Assembly (NCBI GenBank): GCA_002101205.1
Contig: LWTM01000075.1
Coordinates: 124,001-188,000, forward strand
Length of the DNA stretch: 64,000 nucleotides
Source of the DNA: Cycloclasticus sp. symbiont of Poecilosclerida sp. N
Lineage (GTDB): Bacteria; Pseudomonadota; Gammaproteobacteria; Methylococcales; Cycloclasticaceae
Direction of reading: 5' to 3'
The translations under genes were made by a program, and so were the position numbers. Positions 51,019 through 60,340 of this stretch are shown here, piece after piece. The notes beneath the pieces are model-generated. The model made no database searches. It worked only from the letters and a program-made list of their open reading frames with translations, and was not told the DNA's origin. How positions within the stretch are numbered: the stretch's first letter is position 1; every line of letters begins with the position of its first letter.

Positions 51019-52308
51019 GTGGATATAAACGCGAATAATATATTAGAACTACAATATGCGGTCGATACCTTTTACTTTTTGGTCTGCGGCGCGTTAGTAA
51101 TGTGGATGGCAGCCGGCTTTTCAATGTTAGAAGCAGGACTGGTTCGTTCAAAGAACACAGCCGAGATTTTAACCAAGAACGTTGCGCTATTCGCAATCTC
51201 TTGCATCATGTATTTGGTATACGGCTACGAAGTCATGTACGGCGGCGGTGTTATGTTAAGTGGTATTGAGCTTGATGGCGCGGCAACAGCAGATGCGTTA
51301 ACAGCGACTGTTTTAGCAGAATCACAAGAAGCTGGATTCGATGGCGGCTCTGTTTATGCAAACGCATCAGATTTTTTCTTCCAAGTGGTGTTCGTTGCCA
51401 CAGCGATGTCTATCGTTTCGGGCGCGGTTGCAGAGCGCATGAGGCTTTGGTCTTTCTTGGCGTTTGCTGTTGTGATGACAGGCATTATCTACCCAATGGA
51501 GGGGGCGTGGACTTGGAATGGCGAGGACGTTTTTGGCTTGTATAACTTGGGCGACCTTGGGTTCTCAGATTTTGCTGGTTCAGGCATTGTGCATATGGCA
51601 GGTGGGGCAGCTGCGTTAGCGGGTGTTATTTTGCTAGGCGCACGTAAAGGCAAGTATGGCCCAAATGGCGAAATCACACCAATTACAGGTGCAAACCTAC
51701 CGTTAGCGACATTAGGCACATTCATTCTATGGATGGGTTGGTTTGGTTTTAACGGTGGTTCTGTGCTTAAACTGGGCGATATCGCTAGTGCAAACTCAGT
51801 AGCGATGGTCTTCTTAAACACAAACGCGGCGGCGGCCGGTGGTGCGATGGCGGCATTAATCGTTGCTCGTATAATGTTTGGCAAAGCTGATTTAACGATG
51901 CTACTAAACGGCGCATTGGCTGGTCTTGTCGCGATTACCGCTGAACCTTCAACACCGACTGCATTAGAAGCTACTTTGTTTGGTGCCGCTGGCGGTGTAT
52001 TAGTCGTGTTCTCTATTCTTGCATTAGATAAAATGAGAATCGATGACCCTGTTGGTGCGATTTCAGTTCACGGCACATGTGGTTTGTTAGGCCTTTTATT
52101 AGTACCTTTAACAAACGACGCCGTGAGCTTCTCTGGGCAATTGATTGGTGCGGCGACTATCTTTGGATGGGTGTTCGTATCTAGCTTTATTGTTTGGGGC
52201 GCTCTGAAAGCGGTTATGGGGATACGCGTATCAGAAGAAGAAGAATACGAAGGCGTTGACCTTAGTGAATGTGGTCTGGAAGCATACCCAGAGTTTACTA
52301 ATAAGTAG
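51019..52308 (+). CDS. amtB: Ammonium transporter AmtB
   Basis: 429-aa inner-membrane channel with about 11 helices, from GTG 51019 with AGAGG upstream. The pore twin histidines lie in HMAGGAAALAG (about 193) and HGTCGLLG (about 352). FSMLEAGLVRSKN is the family signature. It has no obvious cleavable signal peptide. Co-transcribed with glnK and ended by a strong terminator. Confidence 0.96.
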   Translation: MDINANNILELQYAVDTFYFLVCGALVMWMAAGFSMLEAGLVRSKNTAEILTKNVALFAISCIMYLVYGYEVMYGGGVMLSGIELDGAATADALTATVLAESQEAGFDGGSVYANASDFFFQVVFVATAMSIVSGAVAERMRLWSFLAFAVVMTGIIYPMEGAWTWNGEDVFGLYNLGDLGFSDFAGSGIVHMAGGAAALAGVILLGARKGKYGPNGEITPITGANLPLATLGTFILWMGWFGFNGGSVLKLGDIASANSVAMVFLNTNAAAAGGAMAALIVARIMFGKADLTMLLNGALAGLVAITAEPSTPTALEATLFGAAGGVLVVFSILALDKMRIDDPVGAISVHGTCGLLGLLLVPLTNDAVSFSGQLIGAATIFGWVFVSSFIVWGALKAVMGIRVSEEEEYEGVDLSECGLEAYPEFTNK

Positions 52309-52328
52309 TCTCGCTTTTAAGTGGTAAT

Positions 52329-52359
52329 AAAAAAGGGCGCCTATGGCGCCCTTTTTTTT
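52329..52359 (+). terminator. Rho-independent terminator after amtB
   Basis: Stem AAAAAGGGCGCC / GGCGCCCTTTTTT with a 3-nt loop and T-run. Confidence 0.93.
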
Positions 52360-52426
52360 GTTGTCTTTATTTACCTTGCCTCAGCACTATTCAGTTTTAC
52401 AAGGCTCTGCGCTGAGGTTGTTATAG

Positions 52427-52882
52427 CTAAATGGAGCAGAAGCGTTTTTCCTTCAACGGCGCACCTTTTATTGCCTCGCGGTTTGTTTCAGGCAAACCAT
52501 AAACAGCCTGCTCCAATAACTCTGGACAAACATGGCTCGCACCGTACCATTTCTCCCACTCAGCAACATCTTTTAGCCTAAAGTCTGCGGATAAATCAAT
52601 GACTTTGATACCTGCATCCAATAGATTTTTCGCCATATACATAGCCGTTGCATTGGGCGTGGCAAAAAACACCACGTCGCAAGTCGTAAGATTTTCAATG
52701 ATAGGTTCGACAAAGCATAAATCGTTAAATCCACGCAGGTTCGGATACACCGCGTCAACTTGCAAGCCTTTTTCCGCGCGAGACGTCACCACTTGAACGC
52801 TTGCCTTCGGGTGCATAGCCAGCAACCTGAGTAATTCAACTCCGGTGTACCCTGTACCACCTACAATACCTACCTTTATCAC
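52427..52882 (-). pseudogene. argC: 5' fragment of argC (N-acetyl-gamma-glutamyl-phosphate reductase)
   Basis: The open frame of 151 aa begins normally (GTG 52882; [21 protein letters not shown]-binding) and follows ArgC to [14 protein letters not shown] near residue 140. It then diverges and stops after a short unrelated tail (KEKRFCSI). Full ArgC is about 340 aa, and the active-site cysteine segment (NPGCYPT) and the whole dimerisation domain are missing. The break lies close to the amtB terminator, so a deletion joined the two. Unless another copy exists, arginine synthesis would be interrupted. Confidence 0.85.
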
Positions 52883-52972
52883 GCTGCAACCTCATTTAAT
52901 GAAACCAGGTGACAGAACAAACGCCTGCTCAGCACATTTAAGAGGCATTATGGGCTTGGCAGAACACGATTT

Positions 52973-53089
52973 ATGGGGCTGGGCAAAAATGCAACCGTTT
53001 ATGGTTTAGCTGCCATGGCTGCGAACATTCGCAAAGGAGCTAAGTTTTTAACGCTCTACGGTATACCAGAGCAAAGTTATGCGGGGTAA
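52973..53089 (+). mobile_element. C-terminal scrap of an IS5-type transposase
   Basis: A plus frame ending at TAA 53087-53089 reads MGLGKNATVYGLAAMAANIR, then KGAKFLTLYGIPEQSYAG. It resembles the final helix of IS5-superfamily transposases (A-MAANIRKGAK). Nothing upstream belongs to it. It is not related to the soxA-linked IS5 copy. Confidence 0.5.
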
Positions 53090-53223
53090 CTGTGTCAAAA
53101 ATCAGGGAAAAGCACTAAAACCAGGAATGAAATCGATTTTTTAGGCATTAAATGACCTAAAAGCAACGTAATTGACGGAAAAATAGGGGAAGTCTCATGA
53201 AGGTGGATAAAGTTGTTGGGTTA

Positions 53224-53302
53224 CACTGTCAGCGCTAGCACCGCCAGTGCACGCACCTCCGGTCAGTGCCGGCGGTGTAAGTACACGTACTGAGGTCTCA
53301 CC
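53224..53302 (+). repeat. Direct repeat flanking the autotransporter locus (left copy)
   Basis: 53224-53253 matches 59334-59363 in 29 of 30 bases (CACTGTCAGCGCTAGCACC...). A second block CACGTACTGAGGTCTCACC (53284-53302) matches 59360-59378 with one change. The left copy has about 30 extra bases between the blocks. Confidence 0.8.
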
Positions 53303-53322
53303 CTATAAACGTTTCCAATTAT

Positions 53323-53645
53323 ATGCCACATCGTGAGGGCTATGGTTGTCGTCTCGTTAGCTCTCTCCACGCAGCCATTCCACTTCGGTTTTCTTGGCTG
53401 TTAAACAAATTAGGGGATGACTCTTGTTTTACAAGCACGCTTAAATGCTTCTCTAAACTTACTACCACCATCCACCTCAATAGAGAGTAATAAGGAGATG
53501 ATCTATCAGCGAGTCAAGAGAGCGCCTTGCAGTGCAACTGTCGAGAGTAGCTACGTATGATCGTTGTTCCTGTGATGAGGCATGTCGTGAGGGTACAGCC
53601 TTCTGTGAAGCTAACGCCCATGTGATCAACCTACATCAACTTACT
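53323..53645 (-). pseudogene. IS481-type transposase (rve) remnant
   Basis: Minus-strand fragments in shifting frames: VDHMGVSF, then TYVATLDSCTARRSLDSLID, then IEVDGGSKFREAFKRACKTR, then (with stops) PRKPKWNGCVERANETT. VDGGS-F and NG-VERAN are hallmarks of the IS481 integrase core. Multiple stops show it is dead. The plus-strand frame at 53532-53852 mostly overlaps it in antisense and is not called as a gene. Confidence 0.6.
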
Positions 53646-53844
53646 AGATTGTTTGGCTTTCATAGTATAACGCCAGCGCTTTACGTGTTACTTAAATCCG
53701 CATATTCGCTTTGGCTTAACCTGGCCGAAGTAAAACGTGACAGGAATAGTACGACCGCAGATGATTTGCTAATTGTTACCCCTTTGGATAATGTGATGGG
53801 GTTGAGCTTGATTCCTTTGATGAGCAAGCTTGGAAACGAGACAA

Positions 53845-53873
53845 AAAAATGAGGACACTTTGTCCTCATTTTT
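53845..53873. terminator. Bidirectional terminator downstream of the autotransporter gene
   Basis: Stem AAAAATGAGGACA / TGTCCTCATTTTT with a 3-nt loop, with A-run before and T-run after, so it can act on both strands. It lies 24 bp beyond the autotransporter stop. Confidence 0.9.
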
Positions 53874-53896
53874 CCTCGGGTTTTGTTATCTACTGA

Positions 53897-56275
53897 CTAA
53901 AACTTGAGATCGATACGTAACTGTATGCTGTCGTCCGTTTGTTTATGCTCACCTATTAAGTCTAGGTTCAATCTGGAATCTATTGCCCAGCGCGCGCCTA
54001 TATTATAGCTTTGCGTGTCGTTTGTCATATTTAAGCCAGCGTAAGGGGTCAATAAGCCACGGCCAAAGAATCCAGGTAGTCCGTAACCTAGCTCGGTGTT
54101 TAACTGTAGGCCTCTACTGCCGTTGCTATCCTCATCGTTTGCATAGTCAGTGATGGCTAATGGTTGCCATATTCTATCGGCAACATTGCTTGGGGTGTCG
54201 CCCCAGGCTGGTTGTAGGCTTAACCACAGACCTTGACCGCTGCTGTTAGCTCGGTATTTGACCAGACCGCTGAGTCCCCATTCTTTGTAATTTGACTCAT
54301 GTGCCAGTAAACCGTGCGCACGTAGTTCCATTTCCAGCCCTTGTGGGTTGCTGTAACGGTAGCTACCTGCTAACTCTACGCCACCGCCTGTCTCATCACC
54401 ACTGCCATCGTCATAGAGTATTCCCAGTTCTATGGATGGGCTGATGCTAGCACCGCTGGCTAGGGTGTGGTTATGACTGCCTTCTAATGCGATACGGTAA
54501 CGATGAGCGTCTATGGACAATGCTTTGGCATCGGTTAAATCGCTTTTATCCACCTTAATATTAGATAGCGAGACCTCGCCTTTAAGGCGCAAGGTGGTGG
54601 TGCCAGACAGATTTAGCCAGCTATTGCTGGATAATAAATCACCACTACCACCAAACGCTAGACTGTATAACTCGGTGTCACGGCTGCTTTTGGTTTCGAC
54701 GGTATTGATTTTATCGCTAATTTCTACCTCGCCTTGACCATAGCCGAATGTGCCCCATACCCGTCCGCCTTGTGATAAATCATAACCAAGATAGGGATGG
54801 ACGCTGGTTAGCGTATTGGTTAAGGTGTTATTGTCGTTATTTGCGCCATCGCGTTTATAGTCAATATCGCCTTCGCTGTAAGACACAGCAGCGCCTGCGA
54901 CTAGGTTTCGGCTTAGACGGGCATCAATACCCACGCTACCACCGACTATTTCACCTTCCCAGTCAACACCAGAGGCATCATCCGAAAGATTAAGGTAATC
55001 ACCACTACCCCATAGCGTCATATTATTAGCACCGTAGTTATTATCCCCCGCTACGTTCAGCGGTATGAGGAAAGAGGAATTATTAAGCATTTGCTTAATA
55101 TCCAAGCCGTCTTGTAACGCGGTGCGAGCATTATTATTGATGAGCTCTTGCAAGGTTGAGCTACCACCTAGATTAAGGCGGGCGTCTGTGCTTGCAGATG
55201 CGTCTAATGCTTGGTCAATACGGTTGCTGATATTGTCCACTGTTATTTTTGTTGTTGCTCTGAGCAGTTGTGGTAAAACCGCGTTTAGTACTTGTGTTCC
55301 GTCAACTGTGGCAGTAGTGACGGTGATCGCCACAGTGGCCATGTCGGTGCCTGCAGCATTGGTTGCAGTGATGATGTAAGGCACCTCATCGGCAACGGCT
55401 GTTGGGGTGCCGGAGATGGTGCCAGTGGTGCGGTCAAAGCTCAGGCCATTTCCGATAGGTGGGCTGATAGGTGGGCTAATGGTATAACTGACTACTGTGC
55501 CCCCTGTTGAGTCAATAGTCACAGGGACGATAGCCGTGCCTACCACTGCCTTTACTATAGAGACACTGGTGGCGATAGCTGGGAGTTCGGGCAGGGTGAC
55601 GGTGATGGTCACAGTGGCCGTGACAGGGGCAGTGCCTGGAACATCGGTTGCAGCATTGTTTGCAGTGATGGTGTAAGGCACCTCATCGGCAACGGCTGTT
55701 GGGATTCCGGAGATGGTGCCGGTCATGGTGCTAAAACGCAGCCCATTTTCGATTGCTGGGCTAATGGTATAACTGCTTACTGTGCCCCCTGTTGAGTCAA
55801 TAGTCACATCGGTGATGGCCGTGCCTACGACTGCGTTTACTATAGAGACACTGGTGGCGATAGCTGGGAGGGGGGGCAGGGTGACGGTGATGGTCACAGT
55901 GGCCGTGTTGGTGCCTGCAGTATTGGTTGCAGTGATGATGTAAGTCACCTCATCGGCAACGGCTCTTGGGGTGCCGGAGATGGTGCCGGTCGTGGTGCTA
56001 AAACTCAGACCAATCTCACTGATTTCTGGGCTAATGGCATAACCACTGGCTACTGTGCCCCTTGTTGAGTCAATAGTCACAGGGACGATGGCCGTGCCTA
56101 CGACTGCGTTTACTATAGAGACACTGGTGGCGATAGCTGGGGCACTCAGAGCACGGTTCAAGGTAAGGGTGTAGGTTTGTTCTGTCGTGCCGTCTTCGGC
56201 AGTCACTACAATTCTAATGATGTTGGCACCATCGGCCAGTCCAGTGACTCTGCCAGTGCCTGCATCGACTGTCAA
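53897..56275 (-). CDS. Autotransporter, C-terminal part (Ig-like repeats and beta-barrel), downstream of a frameshift
   Basis: 792-aa frame that carries the end of a cadherin-like domain and three putative-Ig (He_PIG) repeats of about 95 aa, each with a GLSF-TTGTISGTP-type core (roughly 40-330). A linker helix with LPQLLRATTKITVDNISNRI follows, then an autotransporter beta-barrel of about 290 aa ending in RIDLKF. The terminal phenylalanine is the Bam recognition signal. It has no signal peptide of its own and its first residues continue a domain begun in the upstream frame, so it is the second half of one gene (see 56272-59169). Confidence 0.8.
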   Translation of the reverse strand: MTVDAGTGRVTGLADGANIIRIVVTAEDGTTEQTYTLTLNRALSAPAIATSVSIVNAVVGTAIVPVTIDSTRGTVASGYAISPEISEIGLSFSTTTGTISGTPRAVADEVTYIITATNTAGTNTATVTITVTLPPLPAIATSVSIVNAVVGTAITDVTIDSTGGTVSSYTISPAIENGLRFSTMTGTISGIPTAVADEVPYTITANNAATDVPGTAPVTATVTITVTLPELPAIATSVSIVKAVVGTAIVPVTIDSTGGTVVSYTISPPISPPIGNGLSFDRTTGTISGTPTAVADEVPYIITATNAAGTDMATVAITVTTATVDGTQVLNAVLPQLLRATTKITVDNISNRIDQALDASASTDARLNLGGSSTLQELINNNARTALQDGLDIKQMLNNSSFLIPLNVAGDNNYGANNMTLWGSGDYLNLSDDASGVDWEGEIVGGSVGIDARLSRNLVAGAAVSYSEGDIDYKRDGANNDNNTLTNTLTSVHPYLGYDLSQGGRVWGTFGYGQGEVEISDKINTVETKSSRDTELYSLAFGGSGDLLSSNSWLNLSGTTTLRLKGEVSLSNIKVDKSDLTDAKALSIDAHRYRIALEGSHNHTLASGASISPSIELGILYDDGSGDETGGGVELAGSYRYSNPQGLEMELRAHGLLAHESNYKEWGLSGLVKYRANSSGQGLWLSLQPAWGDTPSNVADRIWQPLAITDYANDEDSNGSRGLQLNTELGYGLPGFFGRGLLTPYAGLNMTNDTQSYNIGARWAIDSRLNLDLIGEHKQTDDSIQLRIDLKF

Positions 56276-59169
56276 AGCACTGCCGTCTGCCGTCGTACCA
56301 CTAACGGCAAAGGTGGCAGGGTACCGGTAGTGAGCCTCGGCTCTACCCTTAAGCTGGTTACTGTGTTGCGAATGCTGGCGGTATAGTTAAGCCTGTCGCT
56401 GTTAAAGGCTAAGGCGACGCCTGCGTCTCTAAGGACTAGACCGCTCAAGGTGGCAACGTTACTGGCAACATCAACGCTAAGCGTATTGGAAGCTGCATTG
56501 CCATTGGCTGCCGTATCTTCTGCTTTACTTGCAGGCACTGCCACGGTGATTGTAGCACCTTCCGATCCCGCCTGTGGCGTGATGGTCGCAGTGTACAGGA
56601 GTGGATTGATACCATCTACGACTGGGGCGCTTGCCGTGCCCCTTGTCACTGTAATATCGTCCACACTATCAAAGCCGGTGACAGCCTCACTAAAGGTGAA
56701 GGTGACGGTAAAGTCGTCGCTGACTGTGACTGGGGTTGCCAATCCGTCTGACCGCATAATAGTTACAGTTGGGACAGTCGTATCGGCAGGTGTCGCAGGG
56801 GTGACAGTGATGGTCACTGCGTTGGTCGATGCCAGACCACCTGAATCGGTAACGGTCAACCTGAATGTCAGTGCAGTACCTACCGCTAAACCTGCTGGCA
56901 CCCTGAAAGTCGGGGCTATCGACGTGGGTGTGTTCAGCCCTATGCCCGCACCTGACTGACTGCCGGTTGGGGAAGTCTGCGTCCAGACATAGCCCAAAGC
57001 TCTGTTTGCGGCGTCGTCCTCAGCATCTCTACTGTCAGAGCCGACAAGGGTCACCGTTGCACCTACAACCGCATTTTGTGCCACGCCTACATTGGCAACC
57101 GGTGCCGTATTGGGGGTGGTGGGGGTGGCCGGGTCGGGTGTCACTGTAATTTGCACTGTATCGGCGGCACTGCGCTGACCATTATCATCCACCGTCAAGG
57201 TAAAGTCGTAGGTCGTTATGGTGCTCACGTCAGGGGCAGTAAAGCTGGGTCCTATACTATCGGGATTGGTTAATACAATGGCGCTATCAACTGAGACCCA
57301 CCGATGCCCTGTTGCTGCTGCGCCGCCAAGCCGGCCGCTTGCACTACCATCCAAGGTCACCTCTGCATCGGCTACCACTTGCTGATCAGGCCCTGCATCT
57401 GCCAGCGCATTGACATTGATAGTGACATGATCATTTGCCGAGCGCACGCCCTGACTATCGGCAACCATCAGAGAAAAAGTCAAGGCATAATCGCCACCCG
57501 GAGCCTGTGGTCGGGGTGCCGTCACTGTCAGCTGTTGTGAGCGCGTGTCTGTTAAGCCGGCACGCGGACCTGCGCCAACCTGCTGCCAGAAGAAAGTATC
57601 TATCGGGCGGCCTTCTGGGTCATCTTCCAAGTCTACGCCCGCACCGCTGAGCGTAACCACGGTATTTTCATCTACTGCTTGATCTTCGCCAGCCATTGCA
57701 ATAGGCACTTTATTGGGAGCCTCTGAGCGCTCAACCACAGTGAGCCTGAATCGTTGTTCTAGTTGGACAGAATCAGTGACGGCACTGTCTTGAACTAGGT
57801 ATCCAAACACGACCGTGCCTAAGGCGGTTGGCGTCCCGTCAATGGTCGGCGGAGTAAACCGCGCATCTGTCTCGACGTTTAATCCGGCTGGCACTGTACC
57901 CTCGATACTAATTGCATACGATGGTCGTCCCGGATTCCGAAGGGCGGCTGGTAACGTCAGGCTAAAAGGCTCACCCCGAAAGATAATAATGTCATCGATG
58001 AATGGCAAGCCAATGCTTCTATCTGGACTCACGGCTAAAGTGAACTCATCGGTAACCGTGTGTTCCCCATCGCTTACTGCCACTCTAAAAATAAACGACA
58101 CTCCGAAAAGAGCGGTCTGCAGATCCGCACAACAATTCCTCAATGCTTCCACGGAGGGTGTTTGAAACAATGCTTCCGCCTGATCTGTTTGTGTAAAACT
58201 ATACGTACTAGGGGTCAGCCCCCCGGGAGTATTCCCGCCATTATCTTCTATGCCTGCTATGCTCCATTCATAGGTTAACGGTCTGCCTTCCGGGTCTGTA
58301 TAGGTGGCGACTAACGGCACAAGATCGGAACCGGTGGCAAAACTACCTGTGTTACCAGTCCCAACAGTACCACCCCGTATAATTCCGCTTGGTGGCTCAT
58401 TACTAGCCAGCACCCTCAGCCGCACCTCAACCGGTGGCGATTGCAAAGCACCCTCTGTGACCACCAAACGAAACTCCAGATCACTGTCGGCTATCAGGTT
58501 CGGCACATTAAAACTTGCCTGTACGCTAGTGGCACCGCGTATCTCCACCTCTTCACCGCCAATCTGCGTCCATTGATAACCCAAGGTGCCGTCGGCGGCA
58601 GCGGCACTGCTGGTGCTAGCATCCAGAATAATCTGGGCAGTGTGGGTATCAGCCGCCTCAGCTTGGCTAATGGTCGCCATCGCAGTTGGTAAACCTGAGT
58701 TTGGCGTGGCACTTTCGATGACTGAATAAGCACCATCGCCGTTAGTGTTTATCGCACGGACGCGATAAAAATACGCAACCCCCGCAGTCAAGCTGGTATC
58801 AATATAAGTTGTCGCCAATGATTGCACTGGCACAACCATAGTGTTGACACCGATAGAGAAGCCTAAGTCGGTGGCGCGTTCAACCTGATAGGCAGTCAAG
58901 GTTGAATCTCCAATTTCTAATGGAGACTCCCATTCCAGCTTCAAGCTCTGCTCGTCTAAGGCATAGACCTGCAAGCCGGTTACCTGACCCGGAAGGGGAT
59001 GCGAGTTTGCCTGTGCGCTCCCTTGTTGCGTAAACAGCACGCATAGCAAACCGCCTAACAGTAAACGGCACATGGCATTGCATCGCTTTTTTATCCATCG
59101 CTCGTGGCTTATTCTTGCTGTCATCATCCTATGCCGACTCATAAATTCCATAAATGTAGATTTAAGCAC
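56272..59169 (-). CDS. Autotransporter, N-terminal part (signal peptide, FN3, PKD/cadherin-like passenger), frameshifted at its 3' end
   Basis: 965-aa frame. GTG 59169 or ATG 59151 opens an extended signal region, with a hydrophobic core CRLLLGGLLCVLFTQQGSAQA near residues 34-54. A fibronectin type III domain (about 60-155, LKLEWESP, AYFYRVRAINTNGDG), several PKD/Ig-like domains (DAGPDQQVV, TLDGSAS, DSRDAEDD) and a bacterial Ig/cadherin-like stretch (VTFTFSEAVTGFDS) follow. Near 56331-56345 the coding sense shifts by one base: the +1 frame reads AHYRYPATFAVSGTTADGS and continues smoothly into the 53897-56275 frame. Repaired, the gene would encode about 1757 aa, a large surface adhesin-like autotransporter. 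Confidence 0.78.
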   Translation of the reverse strand: MLKSTFMEFMSRHRMMTARISHERWIKKRCNAMCRLLLGGLLCVLFTQQGSAQANSHPLPGQVTGLQVYALDEQSLKLEWESPLEIGDSTLTAYQVERATDLGFSIGVNTMVVPVQSLATTYIDTSLTAGVAYFYRVRAINTNGDGAYSVIESATPNSGLPTAMATISQAEAADTHTAQIILDASTSSAAAADGTLGYQWTQIGGEEVEIRGATSVQASFNVPNLIADSDLEFRLVVTEGALQSPPVEVRLRVLASNEPPSGIIRGGTVGTGNTGSFATGSDLVPLVATYTDPEGRPLTYEWSIAGIEDNGGNTPGGLTPSTYSFTQTDQAEALFQTPSVEALRNCCADLQTALFGVSFIFRVAVSDGEHTVTDEFTLAVSPDRSIGLPFIDDIIIFRGEPFSLTLPAALRNPGRPSYAISIEGTVPAGLNVETDARFTPPTIDGTPTALGTVVFGYLVQDSAVTDSVQLEQRFRLTVVERSEAPNKVPIAMAGEDQAVDENTVVTLSGAGVDLEDDPEGRPIDTFFWQQVGAGPRAGLTDTRSQQLTVTAPRPQAPGGDYALTFSLMVADSQGVRSANDHVTINVNALADAGPDQQVVADAEVTLDGSASGRLGGAAATGHRWVSVDSAIVLTNPDSIGPSFTAPDVSTITTYDFTLTVDDNGQRSAADTVQITVTPDPATPTTPNTAPVANVGVAQNAVVGATVTLVGSDSRDAEDDAANRALGYVWTQTSPTGSQSGAGIGLNTPTSIAPTFRVPAGLAVGTALTFRLTVTDSGGLASTNAVTITVTPATPADTTVPTVTIMRSDGLATPVTVSDDFTVTFTFSEAVTGFDSVDDITVTRGTASAPVVDGINPLLYTATITPQAGSEGATITVAVPASKAEDTAANGNAASNTLSVDVASNVATLSGLVLRDAGVALAFNSDRLNYTASIRNTVTSLRVEPRLTTGTLPPLPLVVRRQTAVL

Positions 59170-59333
59170 TATAGCATTAATAATAGGAAAATGGAAATGT
59201 TTAATCGTAGTCTATTCCCTATTTATGCTACTTATTAAAATGAAACGTTGAGGCGGTGTTGAGAATGATTTTTTGTCTGTCGTGTTTTAACAAAATTCAT
59301 TGCCGATTCAATGAGTTGTGCTGCCAGCACTAG

Positions 59334-59378
59334 CACTGTCAGCGCTAGCACCACCAGTGCACGTGCTGAGGTCTCACC
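59334..59378 (+). repeat. Direct repeat flanking the autotransporter locus (right copy)
   Basis: Pairs with 53224-53302 (30-bp block with one mismatch plus a 19-bp block with one mismatch). Its end overlaps the purC stop codon region (stop at 59374-59376). Confidence 0.8.
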
Positions 59379-60264
59379 TTGTCAATAACGCTTGAACTTC
59401 ACGATACTTTGAAGCCGTTTTATCCACAATTTCAGCAGGTAAAGCCGGCCCAGGATTTGTTTTATCCCAAGCCAGCGTTTCTAGATAGTCACGTACAATT
59501 TGCTTATCAAAACTGGCGGGGCTGGTGCCTACTTTATAAGCCTTTGCATCCCAAAAACGTGATGAATCCGGTGTTAATACTTCATCAATCAAGTGAAGAA
59601 CGCCGTTATCATCTAGGCCAAATTCAAATTTGGTATCGGCAATAATAATGTTTCGTTCATATGCATATTCAGCTGCCGTGTTATACAGCGTTAAGCTGAT
59701 ATCGCGTACTTGTTTAGCCAGGTCTTCGCCCAGCACCTCTATAGCCTGTTCATAAGAAATATTTTCATCATGATCACCAACCGCCGCTTTAGTTGAAGGT
59801 GTGAAAATCGCTTCTGGCAATTGAGAGGCTTGTTGCAGGTTGTCTGCCAATTGAATGCCGCAAACTTTCCCTGATTTTTGATAGTCCTTCCAACCAGAAC
59901 CAATTAAGTAACCGCGAACGATAGCTTCGATGGGCAACGGCTTTAGTTTCTTAACGATGATGCCGCGCTTTTCAAGGCATTGGCAGTCCTGCTCATTATC
60001 AAGTACATCGCGTAGTGTTAAATCAGAAAGCTGATTTGGAACGAGGTGTTGCAATTTTTCAAACCAAAAATTAGACACTTCGTTAAGTACAATGCCCTTT
60101 CCTGGGATAGGGTCAGGTAGAATAACGTCAAAGGCGGACAGGCGATCTGTCGTTACAATCAGCATGTGCTGGTCATCAATGTCGTAAATGTCGCGGACTT
60201 TGCCTTTATGAATCATAGCTAGACTTTTTAGGTTAGCGTCTAACAGGGAAACTGGAATAGTCAT
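59374..60264 (-). CDS. purC: SAICAR synthase (phosphoribosylaminoimidazole-succinocarboxamide synthase)
   Basis: 296-aa purine-pathway ligase joining CAIR and aspartate. Motifs: IHKGKVRDIYDID near 17, DRLSAFDVILPDPIPGKG, LPIEAIVRGYLIGSGWKDY, DTKFEFGLD and DEVLTPDSSRFW. The length matches the longer, yeast-like PurC form. Divergent from djlA across 76 bp. Confidence 0.96.
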   Translation of the reverse strand: MTIPVSLLDANLKSLAMIHKGKVRDIYDIDDQHMLIVTTDRLSAFDVILPDPIPGKGIVLNEVSNFWFEKLQHLVPNQLSDLTLRDVLDNEQDCQCLEKRGIIVKKLKPLPIEAIVRGYLIGSGWKDYQKSGKVCGIQLADNLQQASQLPEAIFTPSTKAAVGDHDENISYEQAIEVLGEDLAKQVRDISLTLYNTAAEYAYERNIIIADTKFEFGLDDNGVLHLIDEVLTPDSSRFWDAKAYKVGTSPASFDKQIVRDYLETLAWDKTNPGPALPAEIVDKTASKYREVQALLTR

Positions 60265-60340
60265 TTGATTATTTGCCTTGTGAAAAAGTTGCTAATCATC
60301 TAATTTTATTAATAATTTTGCAAGCAAAAGGTGTGAAACG

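Noticed and set aside
53532-53852. 106-codon plus-strand frame
   Set aside because: TTG start, no family, runs into the terminator hairpin, and much of it is antisense to the IS481-type remnant.
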